From Emydura subglobosa (lineage: Eukaryota; Chordata; Testudines; Chelidae), in NCBI GenBank assembly GCA_007922225.1, contig ML679956.1, forward strand, positions 78,778,839 to 78,842,838: a DNA stretch of 64,000 nt, written 5' to 3'. Under the pieces are notes generated by a model. The model saw only the letters and a program-made list of their open reading frames with translations. It made no database searches and was not told where the DNA came from. The position numbers and the translations under genes are program-made. Shown piece by piece: positions 51,785 through 63,301 of the stretch (the stretch's first letter is position 1; each line of letters begins with the position of its first letter).

Positions 51785-52206
51785 AGCTGTGTTGTGTGTG
51801 CTGTGCTAGAGGGGGGAGTATCTGAGAGACCAGTTGTGTGACTGGTGCAAGTTACAGCTGACTGTGTGGGTGTGCTTGTGACTGGTGCAGATACAGGGAC
51901 CGTTTGGCAGTTGAGGGTGTGTCTGATTGATTGATTGGGAGTGCTTTGATCCAGGTGGGCTTTGAGGGGTTAATTGCAGGGGCGGGGCAACTGCCCCAGC
52001 ATTATAAAAAGCAGCCAGAGGCGAAGCAGCTGAGCGGCGAACAGACGAGCGGCGAACAGAAGGAGGGAGTTTGCCTGGGAGTTTGCCTGTGGAGAGAGCC
52101 CACAGCGGGTATTTGCCTTTCAGACATTGCTGAGCAGGAAATACAGCATCTGAGGAGGCTCTCAGAGGAAAGATATGGAGAGGGAGCTATCTGTTGTTGT
52201 CACCTG
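51785..52206 (+). repeat. LTR-like promoter segment of unknown element
   Basis: A purine tract AGAGGGGGGAG (about 51810-51820) precedes a segment with ATTATAAAAAG (about 52000) and two copies of GAGCGGCGAACAGA(C/A), then GGAGTTTGCCTGGGAGTTTGCCTG. A polypurine tract followed by a TATA-containing stretch suggests the 3' LTR of a retroelement joined to ERV-3 gag on the left and cut by the ERV-4 LTR on the right. Low certainty. Confidence 0.3.
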
Positions 52207-53014
52207 TGTAAGAGTGTGGCTCTGTGCCCCCTCTGTTCTCCCCTTAGTAACCATCATACTGTATATAGTTATAGGGAAACGCATCCCTATTGTTAACATT
52301 GAGATGGGCCCCTGTCATTCCGGAACCTTGGGTCAAAAGGTCAGGTCAGGCAGTTGGCTTAATCTGCCTAGTAACATCAGGCCGACCTATCAGAGGCCAG
52401 GATCGTCTCTGAGGTGCCGTGCGCAAAACACCAGCGTACGGTGTGCACAAGTAGAGTGCCGGGTGCAAAACCCAGGACGGCGGGAAACCTCAGTCTTGTG
52501 ATTGGCTATGGGAAGCCCCTGTAAGGTTATATAAGGCCTGCGTGACCGGCAGTTGGGGCTGTCCATCTGAGAGACAGTGTGGAGGGAGGATAGTTCCAAC
52601 TGTGGTTTATAGGTACTTGGGTAGGAATCATCGGACCAGGAGAAGAAGAAGAAGAGGTTACCATCAAGGAAGAGAAGTAGACGGAGACCAGATTGATAAC
52701 ATCAACGCCGGGAGGTGAAGAAATAACCATGAGGGAGAGAGAGCGAGGGATCTTGGGGGAATCACCAAGGGTTGCTTTTATTAAGGTTTGGGTCCTGGGA
52801 TTCAGCCCCACATATATTCTGACCCGTGTTTTTGTTTTGTTGTCACTTTAATAAATTGTCACTGGTTGTTTTCAAAGAAGGAACCCCTGACTGCGTGTTT
52901 GTTCATCACCTGAGCACATAGGTAAATAACTTCAGGGTCAAGACCCCTCACTCTGGCTTCGGGAGGGAGGGTATTTTAGGACACTGGCCCTTTTAGACCC
53001 CTTCTTTTGGAACA
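52207..53014 (+). repeat. 5' LTR of ERV-4
   Basis: The LTR runs from TGTAAGAGTGTGGC to TTTGGAACA, about 808 bases. Boxes lie at 52414, 52436 and 52455, TATATAAGG near 52530 and AATAAA at 52850-52855. The left boundary is placed by family pattern (52205 is possible). The 3' LTR is outside the window. Confidence 0.8.
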
Positions 53015-53018
53015 GATT

Positions 53019-53036
53019 TGGCGACCACGAAGGGAC
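53019..53036 (+). promoter_or_regulatory. primer binding site of ERV-4, tRNA-Arg
   Basis: TGGCGACCACGAAGGGAC lies four bases (GATT) after the LTR end and is identical to the ERV-2 site at 28660. It complements the 3' end of tRNA-Arg(UCG). Confidence 0.85.
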
Positions 53037-53890
53037 CCTGATTGAACATTTGGTCAGCCAGTGGTTCCTTCTTTGGGGAGTTTATTTCTTTACGCAGGAA
53101 GAGTCAGAAGCAGCCACTGCTGCGCAGGAGGGTACAGTGTTTCGAAGGGCTTGATCACCCCATCGGGAGACTGCCTCACCCTGCTGAAACATCTCCAGCT
53201 GCTTAGACCTTGGTCTAGCCTACCTACCATTAACCCTACCTTCTTGATTATTGGATTTGGGGACGCCCGAACTGATCCACACTGTACCGATTTACAGTTT
53301 GGTCGGAAGGCTAACTGTAAAGGAATAGCCCGCTCTCAGGAGGCATCCGGAGAACCGTGATTCATTTTGAACAGATCAAGGCGGTGACCAAGCCCGCCCT
53401 CTGAATCCACTAGTGGGCATTGCGCCTTTGGCCTGCCAGAGCCCAGAGTGCCTGACAGTGTCATTTGGCTGGTTGGGAAAAGAAGCCCAACCTGGGAAGT
53501 CCGGGACAAGGTTTGAACTGTCAACCTTGGGTGTAGCCGGCATAGAGCACTGAGCTCACAGTACAGTGTAAGCGCCAACGGGCCGCACTGCGTCGAGCGG
53601 GAATTGAAAGCCACCATATTGGAATCTGCAGGGTGCTGCAGCTATAAATCCAGACATTGGTCCGTGTAGGGATTCACTGTAATCCATTGGGATCTGCAGG
53701 GTGCTGCAACTTGGGAAAAGCAGACATTGGTCTGTGGAGAAGGATTCGTTGGAATCCATTGGAAGTCACTGGACTTCAGCAGTGCCTCATAGAGAGCCAC
53801 TGTACAGGGATTTGTATCCCATTGAGACCCATTGGTCTAATTGGAACTTATTGGTATTGGGAGTGTGGAAGAAACACTTACCTGAGTAAA

Positions 53891-54454
53891 ATGGCTGAGT
53901 CTAGCCAAGCGGAGACATCAAAGACAATGAGCAGGAGGAAGCAGTCAAATAAAACTCAATTTGAAAGTGATTTTATTGAATATGCGAATGTAATTAACGT
54001 GTGGGAAAATGCGAGGTTTGGGGAAACTAAACCTATGGAAACATTTATAAAGCAATGGGAAATGTATATACATGAAAAGCCCAAACCGGGAAAGCAAGCA
54101 AAAAAATGATCAATGCTTTATGGTTTGCTTGGGGTGGTGAAGGAATTAGAAACCGCCAATGAGCGTTTACATTTAAAAGTAAGCATGGGAGCCACAGCCC
54201 TATCGGCATGTGAGACTCGCATGCGGGAATTGGAAAAGACCATGGAATACGGTAATGCTGACCGTCGTAGAAATGAAGAATGCGCTGCTGTAAGGGAGCT
54301 TACACAGCTTAAACACATAGAGCGCTTAGAAGCTAGGGATGCTGTAATAAGTAAAGAACTTAAAGGGAAAGAAAAAGAGTTATTGAGGGCAACTGAGGAG
54401 TTACAAGACTCCAAAGTGGCAGTCAAAAGGCTGCTATTAGAAATTAAGGAAGGT
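53891..54454 (+). pseudogene. gag: ERV-4 gag, 5' part
   Basis: ATG 53891 starts an N-terminal domain with FGETKPMETFIKQWEMY. An in-frame TGA at 54107-54109 interrupts a basic KPKPGKQAKK segment, after which the same frame continues with MLYGLLGVVKELETANERL and a heptad-rich coiled coil. The frame is cut at 54455 by the left end of DIRS-C and continues at 61124. The order of segments matches ERV-2. Confidence 0.85.
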
Positions 54455-54500
54455 TCTCTCTTCGAGAGTTGCTCATATGCATTCCATGTAGGTGAGTGCG
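54455..54500 (+). repeat. left terminal inverted repeat of DIRS-C
   Basis: TTCTCTCTTCGAGAGTTGCT followed by CATATGCATTCCATGTAGG is the inverse of 60783-60817. The next about 130 bases reappear inverted within the right end. Confidence 0.85.
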
Positions 54501-54809
54501 CGCCCCGTGCATGAGCCTCCGGAAGCTTTTCTGCCCCTAGCAACCCCCTGCGGGTCGGCTCCTGCGCCCCCTGGAGTGCCGCGCTCATGCCGCGGTATAT
54601 AGGGAGACTGCCGACCCCGTGGCCCCCAGTTCCTTCTTTCCGCCCGTGACGGTCTTTGGAACACTGCCCCTTGCTCTTCGCAAGTAGCAATCTCCTTTAG
54701 CATAGTTGTTAGTCTAGTTAATAGTTAGTAAAATTTTATTGTTAAAAGTTAATAGTTTAAAAAAAAAAAAATTTAGTTAGTAGTTAGCCCTTACGGGCTC
54801 CGCGGCACC

Positions 54810-57610
54810 ATGCCAGGCACCACGGGATTCAAAGCCTGCACCGAGTGGTCAAAGGCTTTCCCGGTCAGCGACCCGCATGATCGCTGCCTCCGCTGCCTGG
54901 GGGAACTCCATAGGAAGGACAAATGCCGTATTTGTAAGTCCTTCAAACCCCAGACTCAAAAGGAGCGCGATGCCCGCCTCAGGACCATCTTGATGGAGTC
55001 GGCGCTTCGCCCAGTCTCCGAGCCCTCGGGGTCACCGTCGGCACCGAGTATTTCATCGGCGCACAGCGCTCCCCCGGCACCGGCACCGATGTGCAAGGTG
55101 CCGAAGAAAAGGAAGCGGCAGGAGGCCATGTCTATGGACTCCCCCCTGCGACCGGTACAGCAGGGGGTACAGCAAGAGCCGACACCGGCATCTCCGCACA
55201 GGGAGCCTCCCCCGACCCCGGGGGGTGGGGGACCTCTCCTGCAAGGGCCGTCGACGCTGGAGGCGTTTGTAGCAGCACGAGCCCTCATGGCCATGCCCAC
55301 GCCTCCATCCCCCCCTCGGCCGAGGGAGTCAGGCTTGGCGTCTCGGGGTAGACCCATGCTGGGTTACCCCGGTGGGCAGAGGAGACTCGAATCATCGTCT
55401 CCCCCCAGACGGTCGAGGACGGGGGAAGCGGGAACTCCCCCTCCTCGCTCCGACCTTAGGTCGTCGAGCACCTCGGTACCGCAGCACCGGGAGCGGTCTA
55501 GGGGTTCCGAGAGCAGCCGCTCTACCTCAGGCAACAGGTCCTCGGTGTCCCGCCACCGTCCGGCCAGCCAGGCGGCACCGAGGGAGGCTGAATACCCTCG
55601 ATCTTCGGTGCGCAGCTCTCGGCACCAGTCGCTCTCAAAGGACTCCCGGCACCGCTCTCTTTCTCGGCACCGATCTGGCTCGCCTGCAGAGCCGAGACAC
55701 TTAGAACACACGCGCAAGCGCCGCTCTCGATCCTCAGTGCGCAGCTTCCGGCACCGGTCACCGTCTCCTAGGGATGGCCAGCACCGATCCCGCTCTTGGC
55801 ACCGATCCGGCTCTCGGCACCGATCCCATTCACCGGCGCATACATCTTCGGTGCGTTCGCGTGGGCAACGCTCTCTGTCTCCGGCCCCAGCGCGCCTCCC
55901 GGTGCCGCAAAAGAGCAAGACACCTCGGCACCGGTCTAGATCCCCGGTCCGTTCCCGTACCGATTCCCGGGACAGACGTCGTTCCCGGTCCGTTAGCAGC
56001 CGTCGGGGTCCAGCTGCTTCAGAGCCTTACCGTCGCCGCTCAACATCAGCAAAGACCACCCCTACAAAACACAGCCCGGTGCGACCCTCGGCACCACACG
56101 CTTTGGCACCGAGGGATTCTCCAGTGCATCGGAGAAGGCATAGCCGCGGGCGGGACCGCTCCAGGTCGCCGGCAGTTGACCGCCGCAGGGCCAGGAAGTC
56201 CCGGGGGAACTCGTCCAGTTCCAGCCATTCCCCCCCCCAGCTGTCATCAGACACCGCCGCAGCCACTCCCGGTCATCCCGGAGCAGATCACTGCCTGGCC
56301 GGGACAGGGACAGAACAAAGCGCCCTAGATTGCGCAGCCCGGCACCTCGCGGGCCCGCATTGTCTACGGCACCGGGACCGGTACCAACGTGGGTGCAGGG
56401 GCCCTGGCAATGGCCCTATTGGGGGCCATGACCTCAACAAACCACCCAGGGCACAGCGTCGGCTCCCTCAGTGGCAGTCCAACCCCCACCCCCACCTCCC
56501 AGCCAGGACAGACCAGACACCTCTGACGAGGAGTCTGACCCTCTGGAGGGTCCTTCTACGGGTCCCCTTCGCCAGTCCTCCTCCTCTTCCCCTCCGGACA
56601 CTACATCTAGGGACCAAAGAACTTCCCTTCCTGATTTTAAGACTCATCAGGAATTATTGAAGAGGTTAGCTGATAACCTACAGCTCTACTTAAAAGAGCT
56701 TTCAGAGGAGGAGGATCCTCTCTTCGGGGTCTCAGGCTCAGCGGGTCCCTCCCGGGTCGCGCTTCCAGTCCATGACCGGGTGCTGAAGGTGGTCAAGCCC
56801 CTTTGGGAGACTCCAGCATCAGTATCTGCCACCTCTAAAACGGCCGAGCGCAAATACTATGTCCCCTCCCAAGGCTTTGAATATCTCTACAATCACCCCC
56901 CCCCGGGGTCGTTGGTTGTAGATGCTGTTAATCAACGGGACAGACAAGGGGCCCAGTCAAGTACTCCCAAAAACAAAGAAAACAAAAAATTAGATCTGTT
57001 TGGGAGGAAGGTTTATTTGACTGCAGCTTTGCAATTGCGTATAGCAAATCACCAAGCGCTCCTGGGCAGATACAATTTAAATCTCTGGACTTCCCTCCAG
57101 AGGTTCCTCCGCACACTGCCACCAGATATGGCGGAGGACTTTAATACCATTCTCCAGGAGGGAGTGACGGTTGCTGGAGCTGCTCTCCAATCTGCGAGCG
57201 ATGCCACCGATGCGGCAGGGAGGGCCATGGCATATGGCATCGTCATGCGCCGGTCTGCGTGGCTACAATCCTCCGGGCTGTCGTTGGAAGTGCAGCAGGC
57301 CATCCAAGATTTGCCCTTTGATGGCGTAGGCCTGTTTTCAGACAGAACAGACACCAAATTACACGCACTCAAGGATTCCATGGCCACTCTAAAGTCGTTA
57401 GGCCTGTATGTGCCGCAGGCCACAAGGCGTCAGGGCAAACAGCGACCTCAAAGACAGCAGCAACAACAGCCTGTCCCTAGACTGCCTCCTCGACCCGCTC
57501 CGCCTAGGAGGGGTCGAGACTGCTTTAGGCAGTCAAACCGCCGAGACCACCAAGGCCCTGCAGGGGGCTCCCAGCAAGGCCAGCAAAAAAACAACAAGCG
57601 GTCCTTTTGA
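54810..57610 (+). pseudogene. DIRS-C Gag, nearly complete
   Basis: ATG 54810 opens the longest Gag frame in the window. The cysteine motif CLRCLGELHRKDKCRIC lies at residues about 31-47, then a Pro-rich stretch and about 300 residues of RS, SP and RH repeats. A run of nine or ten C near 56230 shifts the frame: the 616-codon frame runs on to 56660 in the wrong register, while the sister-like frame continues with RS sequence to GPWQWPYWGP and a TGA at 56429-56431. The capsid-like half follows in that same frame (to TGA 57608-57610) with KKLDLFGRKVYLTAALQLRI and a Gln-rich, basic end. Total about 930 residues if read through. Confidence 0.8.
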
Positions 57611-59706
57611 TGGGACGCTCGAGGGCAGCTCTCTAACTCTCTCCATCCCACTGGATTCCACTCTACCCTTTACGGACAGACTGCATCCCTTCCTCCGAGA
57701 GTGGCAGGGGATAACCTCGGACCGCTGGGTGCTCAGCGTGGTGAAACGAGGTTATGCTCTTCAACTCTAGGCATTCCCACCGGACTCTCCCCCTACCCCG
57801 TCCCTCTTCAGGGACCCATCTCACGAGCTACTCCTCGTCCAAGAGGTACACTCTCTTCTCCGCCTAGGGGCGGTAGAGGAAGTTCCTCCTTCGGAGAGGG
57901 GCAGGGGGTTCTATTCCCATTATTTCCTTATCCCCAAGGCAAAGGGAGGCCTGAGGCCTATTCTAGACCTTCGCCGCCTGAACAGGTTTATCAGACGCCT
58001 CAAATTCCGTATGCTCTCCCTAGCCTCTATTATTCCCGCTCTGTATCCAGGGGATTAGTATGCTGCCCTCGACTTAAAGGACGCCTACTGTGACCTGTGG
58101 GTCTTAGACCCCATACTGCCCCTCTCCCTTGTATATAGTTCGGTTATCTTTTTATATTAGTCAANNNNNNNNNNCTGGGGTAAGGGGACCCTCCTTCTGC
58201 GAAAACTTGGGCTTAGCCAGCGACACCCTTGGTCGTGGTGCTAACACTACTTCCATATTTCTATCCTCCTGGACACAGGCGTTTTTTCCGCTTTACGGTA
58301 GAGGGTGCCCACTACCACTTTTCGGCCCTACCCTTTGGCCTCTCCTCAGCGCCCAGGGTCTTCACAAAATGCATGGCGGTGGTAGCTGCCCACCTCCGGC
58401 GCAGAGGCGTCCAGATCTTCCCCTACCTCGACGATTGGTTAATACGGGGAAGATCCAGGGTTCATGTACAGAACAGTCTAGCCCTAACCTGCGCAACATG
58501 CACCAGATTGGGTCTGCTCATCAACGAGCAGAAGTCCACACTCACCCCGGTGCAGCGCATAGACTTTATCGGGGCCACCCTAGATGCAGTTCAAGCCAGG
58601 GCCTTCCTCCCTATGGCTCGATTCCAGACCATGACCGCCATCATTTTGGAGTTATTCAGGTTCCCCACGATGACAGCCAGGCGCTGCCTTCAGCTGTTGG
58701 GACACATGGCGGCATGTACATATGTGGTGAGGTTAGCTCGCCTCAAACTCAGGCCTCTCCAAGGTTGGCTGACTTCGGTGTACACCCCATCCAGACATTC
58801 ACTCTCCAAGGTGGTCACCATCCCAGCCCAGGTACTAACGTCCCTCAACTGGTGGACAGACCCGAGGGAGGTACTACGGGGGTTCCCTTTGCAGAATTAA
58901 CCCCATCTGTGACGCTGATAACGGACGCTTCCGACGTGGGCTGGGGAGCCCACATGAGCCGAGACCTCAGCACGCAGGGTCTATGGTCACCTCACGAACT
59001 ACACCCCCACATCAATGTCAGAGAGCTACGAGCGGTCCATCTCGCCTGCAAGGTCTTCCTCAGGTTCCTAACAGGCAAAGTAGTGCATGTCCTCACGGAC
59101 AATACAGCAGCCATGTTTTATATAAACAGGCAAGGGGGGGCACGCTCCTCCGCTCTGTGCCAGGAAGCCATACAACTATGGGACTTTGCGGTGAGGCACG
59201 ATTTTCACCTCTCTGCCTCTCACCTCCCAGGGGTCAGGAACGACGAGGCGGACCGCCTCAGCAGGTCATAATTACTCCGCCACGATTGGTCGCTCCACTG
59301 GGAGGTGGCCTCTTTTCTCTTCCGCAAGTGGGGTACTCCCCAACTAGACCTGTTTGCCTCTGCGTGGAACAAGAAGTGCCCGAGGTTCTGCTCACTCCGG
59401 GGACGCGAGCAGGGCTCCCTCTTGGACGCCTTCCTAATAGACTGGACAGGGCCCCTGATGTATGCATTTCCCCCCGTCCCATTACTCCCCAGAGTACTCT
59501 TGAAAGTCAAGAGAGACAAAGCGGATGTTATCCTCATTGCACCAGCCTGGCCCCGGCAACACTGGTTCAGTATGCTGTTGGACATGTCCATTGCCGAGCC
59601 AATACCGCTTCCGAGGCGCTACGACCTCCTATCCCAGGACCGGGGTCGTCTTCTACACCCGGACCTGGACTCCCTCCACCTGACTGCATGGAGGCTATGT
59701 GGTTAA
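57611..59706 (+). pseudogene. DIRS-C RT-RNase H, interrupted
   Basis: The N-terminal RT part starts by about 57650 (LREWQGITSDRWVLSVV). It has a TAG near 57768 and another near 58056, the latter replacing a Trp codon of the sister copies. After LDLKDAY it is cut by an LTR-type insertion (58089-58246). It resumes with FGLSSAPRVFTKCMAVVAAH and an intact catalytic YLDD at 58424-58435. A frame change near 58890 leads to RNase H (LITDASDVGWGAH, ELRAV, LTDNTAAMFYINRQ) with a TAA at 59269-59271, then the C-terminal FPPVPLLPRVL...LIAPAWPRQHW segment to 59706. Confidence 0.85.
58089..58246 (+). mobile_element. LTR-type insertion in DIRS-C RT, collapsed at an assembly gap
   Basis: The insertion starts TGTGACCTGTGGG (58089) and ends GTGCTAACA (58246), flanked by CTAC on both sides (58085-58088, 58247-58250). 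Ten N lie at 58165-58174. Its left edge matches the env insertion at 36918 (shared ATACTGCCCCTC) and the start resembles the family LTRs. Only the element's two ends are assembled; the interior is missing. Confidence 0.8.
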
Positions 59707-60743
59707 CAGAGGGAGAGAGAGCCTGCTCAACATAAGTACAGCAGGTTCTGCTAGGGAGCAGGAAGCCTTCCACTCAGGTGCTGTATAAGGCTAAATGGAA
59801 GCGCTTTACCTTTTGGGCGGAGTCCCGGGGGATCTTACCCAACTCATCGCCCATACAGGCAATCCTAGAGTACCTCCTACACTTAAAGATGCAGGGCCTT
59901 GCACTAGCCTCCCTGAGGGTACACCTGGCGGCCATCTCGGCCTTCCACCGGCCGATGGAAGGGAGGTCTATCTTCTCTCACCCTATGTCCTGTAGGTTCC
60001 TGAAGGGGATAGAGAGATTATATCCGCAGGTCCGTGACCCGGTACCTCTCTGGGACCTGAACTTAGTTCTCTCCATGTTAACGGGACACCCATTTGAGCC
60101 CATGGCAACATGCCCTTTGCTAGTCCTTTCCTGGAAGGTGGCTTTTCTAGTAGCCATTACATCGGCTAGACGGGTCTCCGAGTTGAGAGCTTTGACCTCG
60201 GAACCCCCTTATATTGTCTTCTATAAAGACAAAGTGAGGCTGAGACCCCACCCAGCATTCTTGCCTAAGGTGGTGTCTCACTTTCACTGTAACCAAGACA
60301 TTTTCCTCCCTGTGTTCTTTCCCAAACCACACGGATCGGAGGAGGAGCGGAGATGGCACTCACTGGACGTCAGGCGAGCCTTAGCTTTCTACATAGACCG
60401 GACCAGGCCGTTCCGGAAATCCACACAACTCTTCGTCGCAGTGGCGGACCGCATGAAAGGCTCACCTGTCTCCACCCAGTGCATCTCCTCCTGGATCACC
60501 ACCTGCATCCGCACCTGTTATGAGAGGGCGAAGGTACCACTCCCGGGACCGATTACGGCGCACTCAACCAGAGCCCAAACCACCTCGGTGGCTTTTCTGG
60601 AACGAGTGCCCCTGCAAGATATCTGCAGAGCTGCAACCTGCTCATCGGTACATACCTTCACCTCCCATTATGCCATCGGGCAACAGGCAAGAGAGGACGC
60701 AGCAGTCGGCACAGCCGTGCTGAGAAGGGCTTCTCGCCAGTGA
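59688..60743 (+). pseudogene. DIRS-C tyrosine recombinase, one early stop
   Basis: ATG 59688 overlaps the end of RT-RNase H, as in DIRS-D. A TAA at 59733-59735 follows after 15 codons, but from 59736 to 60743 the frame is open and in register. Core-binding domain (SLRVHLAAISAFHRP), Arg in SARRVSELRAL, His-x-x-Arg in AHSTRAQ and Tyr in FTSHYAIG are present. A Trp found in a conserved ATWSS segment of DIRS-A and DIRS-D reads Cys here. Without the early stop it would be about 351 residues, like DIRS-D. Confidence 0.85.
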
Positions 60744-60782
60744 CTCCTTCCCACCACCAAAAGTATGGCTATATAATCACCT

Positions 60783-61123
60783 ACATGGAATGCATATGAG
60801 CAACTCTCGAAGAGAGAAAACAGGGTTACTTACCAGTAACTGTTGTTCTTCGAGATGTGTTGCTCATATCCATTCCAAACCCACCCTCCGTCCCCGCTGT
60901 CGGAGTCGGCAGAAAGAAGGGACTGGGGCCACGGGGTCGGCAGTCTCCCTATATACCGTGGCATGAGCGCGGCACTCCAGGGAGCGCAGGAGCCGACCCG
61001 CAGGGGGTTGCTAGGGGCAGAAAAGCTTCCGGAGGCTCGTGCACGGGGCGCACACTCACCTACGTGGAATGGATATGAGCAACACATCTCGAAGAACAAC
61101 AGTTACTGGTAAGTAACCCTGTT
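60783..61123. repeat. DIRS-C right end, hairpin and circle-junction copy
   Basis: The inverse left repeat (60783-60817) is followed by AAACAGGGTTACTTACCAG (from about 60817), an inverted copy of the 5' region and the right terminus (about 61060-61123). The outer segments are inverse copies. The junction sequence at 60808-60830 equals the complement of right and left ends joined, as expected for the DIRS internal complementary region. A donor-like CTGGTAAGT lies about 14-22 bases from the edge. Confidence 0.85.
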
Positions 61124-62488
61124 GTCCGCGTCTGGGGACAAAATAAACCATTCTCACTGCCAAAAGCAGTTGGAGAAAATACAGGGAGAACTACGGGAAG
61201 CACGGGGGCTTCTCCAAAATAAACTGAGAGCTCGTCCCGTTCGGAGAGTCTCGTTTCGGGAACAGAGAACCAGCTCTGAGGAATCGGGGATGTCAGCCTC
61301 AGAATCAGATAACATACCTGACTTTTGGGAGCCAAACCAGCCAACGGCCCCAGTGAAGTTACCTAATACCGTAAATACTGAAATAACAGAGCATCATATA
61401 TTGCCCATTAATCCTGTTACGACTACTGTAGTGAGACGTCCTGGTAGACAGGACATGACTCGCCAGGAAATTAAGAGCTACTCACCTGAGTAAGCTAGAG
61501 CCATGGGTCAGACTTTAGGCCCATTGCGCCAGGGTACAGTCATAAATTGGTTAGCCAGGGTTGGAGAGACGCTGTACCTGCAGGTGGATGATGTGGTGGC
61601 CTTGATCAGAGAATGCATGGCTCCCGAGGACTTTGCCAGCCTGCCAAGCGATTTACCGTTGGGATCAGTGAGAGATATGGATGCATTTTTAAAAAGGCTG
61701 CTTCAATCATTTAAACCTGGCCAAAGTATAGTGGGCTTATATTATAGTGAGAAGCAAAATCATAATGAGCGTACAGAGCAGTACATGCTCAGGAAAAAGA
61801 TCATGTACAAGTTGTCTGGAGCAAATATACACCAGGATTTAGGGAAGAATTGGTGAGAGGTTTGGCACCAGCAATGAAATTAGCTCTAAATGCAGTAGAT
61901 CCAACAGATTTCACTTTAACTGAAATAGAAGAAAAAGTAAGAAGTGCTTTTGAGCTCCACAAGGAGACATACGGTAGACCAGCGACCGGCAACCGTAATT
62001 ACTCAAGTGATCAGTCTATAGAAAAATTCAAAGAAAAAAATTGGAGTGCCCAAGATAACCGACAATACGACAAGAACATGGCGACATCAATCACAATCGT
62101 AGAGCTATTAGGATGGCACCAGTAAACAGTGAACATAGTAGCAAGCAAGCAAGCGGCTTCAAGCTACAACAGAGAAGGATCTACAGAGAAAAGAAGAACC
62201 TTTAATCAGAATAATCAACAACGAAGTTCATCTTGGGACAGAAAACAAGCGACTAGATCTAGCACTAATATGCCAACGAATAGAACCAGCAATCAGGATT
62301 ATGAGGACAAGTTAACCATACAAAAAATAATTTTTAACAGACTGAGAAAATATGAAAGATTTGAAGATATTGACGGATTGCCACTAGAGGAATTGCTTCA
62401 ATTGCTAAGCAAGCATGAAAGCAAGGAGCCACAGAGATTTACACCCAGTAATCCGAGCAGATCTGGCAGCCGACCTAATTTGCAATGA
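61124..62488 (+). pseudogene. gag: ERV-4 gag, 3' part
   Basis: After DIRS-C the frame resumes with the end of the coiled coil (LEKIQGELREARGLLQNKL), a Ser/Glu-rich linker, NPVTTTVVRRPG, an in-frame TAA at 61491-61493, then the capsid region (TLGPLRQGTVINWLARVGET, VDDVVALIRECM). A small deletion shifts the frame near 61840. The capsid end is at 61850-62125, and another shift precedes a basic, Asn/Gln/Arg-rich C-terminal region ending DIDGLPLEELLQLLSKHESK. It ends at CAATGA (62483-62488), the same junction as ERV-1 and ERV-2. Confidence 0.85.
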
Positions 62489-63301
62489 TGGGGCTGAGTC
62501 TCCTTGGCGCCTATCAAAGAAGTTTCAAAATTAGAAGAAGACCAGTGGGGGCGTCCTACAGTAACAGCGACTATAAAGGGGAATTTCGGTTCATTTAAAT
62601 GCAAAATGCTGGTCGACACGGGGGCAGCAGCCTCAATCATCTCAGATAGGAACAAGGAAAAACAAGCAACTTGGCCAATTAAATCATGGAAAAAATTGGA
62701 AGGATTTAATGGAAAGTCATCATTAGTGCCTTTTACACATGATTTAAGTTGTACAGTCGGGAATATGCAATGCTGTGCATCTTTCGGGCTACAAACACTT
62801 GAAGATATGAGCATCTTAGGAACTGATATTCTCACAAAACTAGGAACCATAATCAATTTGCTGAACAAATGTCTATGGAGTTGTGGAGGAGAAATGGTAC
62901 CCTTCAATGTCTCATCATCATGTAGAGTTGCAGCTCTTAAGAGTCCAGATGAGATAGTGATGCCAACGTGGGAGCACAGCATTAATGAAGTGGTACAAAA
63001 ATATTTAGAAGTATTTTCCAAGCATAAACTCCAGTGCGGAAAAATCAATACCGAAACAAAAATTGTGGGACCAGATCCGAAACCACAGAAACAGAATCAA
63101 TACCCAATCCAGGCTCAGCATAGCTTATATCAAGCCACTGAAGCACTGAAAGAGCAAGAAGTCATAGTACCTATCAGCAGCATATGCAACGCGCCCCTAT
63201 GGCCTGTAAAAAAGACAGATGGTTCTAGCTGGCACATGACGATCGATCATCGGGCTTTAAATAAGGTCACACCTCGAATGGCCTCTGTAGCGGCTAAATA
63301 A
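62489..63301 (+). pseudogene. pro-pol: ERV-4 protease and start of reverse transcriptase
   Basis: Reading continues in the gag frame after the TGA. A second TGA follows four codons later (62498-62500 region), where ERV-2 has an Arg codon, and then the frame is open. The active site LVDTGAAAS starts at about 62609, with the ILGTDILTKLG segment further on. A linker and the RT fingers (PIQAQHSLYQATEALKEQEV, LWPVKKTDGSSWHMTIDHRA) follow, to a TAA at 63299-63301. ERV-2 has lost this linker-fingers region, so this is the only copy of it in the window. Confidence 0.85.

Larger units (their letters stand above)
54455..61123 (+). mobile_element. DIRS-C, full-length DIRS element in ERV-4 gag
   Basis: The left terminus GTTCTCTCTTCGAG and right terminus GTAACCCTGTT border a 6.7-kb element with Gag, RT-RNase H and tyrosine recombinase. 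GTT stands at both edges: a shared trinucleotide consistent with recombinase-mediated joining of a circle rather than a staggered-cut duplication. Gag coding of ERV-4 is interrupted exactly here. One LTR-type insertion with an assembly gap lies inside RT. Lesions include a poly-C frameshift in Gag, two stops in RT, one in RNase H and one before the recombinase. Confidence 0.9.

Noticed and set aside
56440..56660. C-terminal part of the 616-codon DIRS-C frame
   Set aside because: After the poly-C slip it no longer matches the sister Gags, and the true continuation is in another frame.
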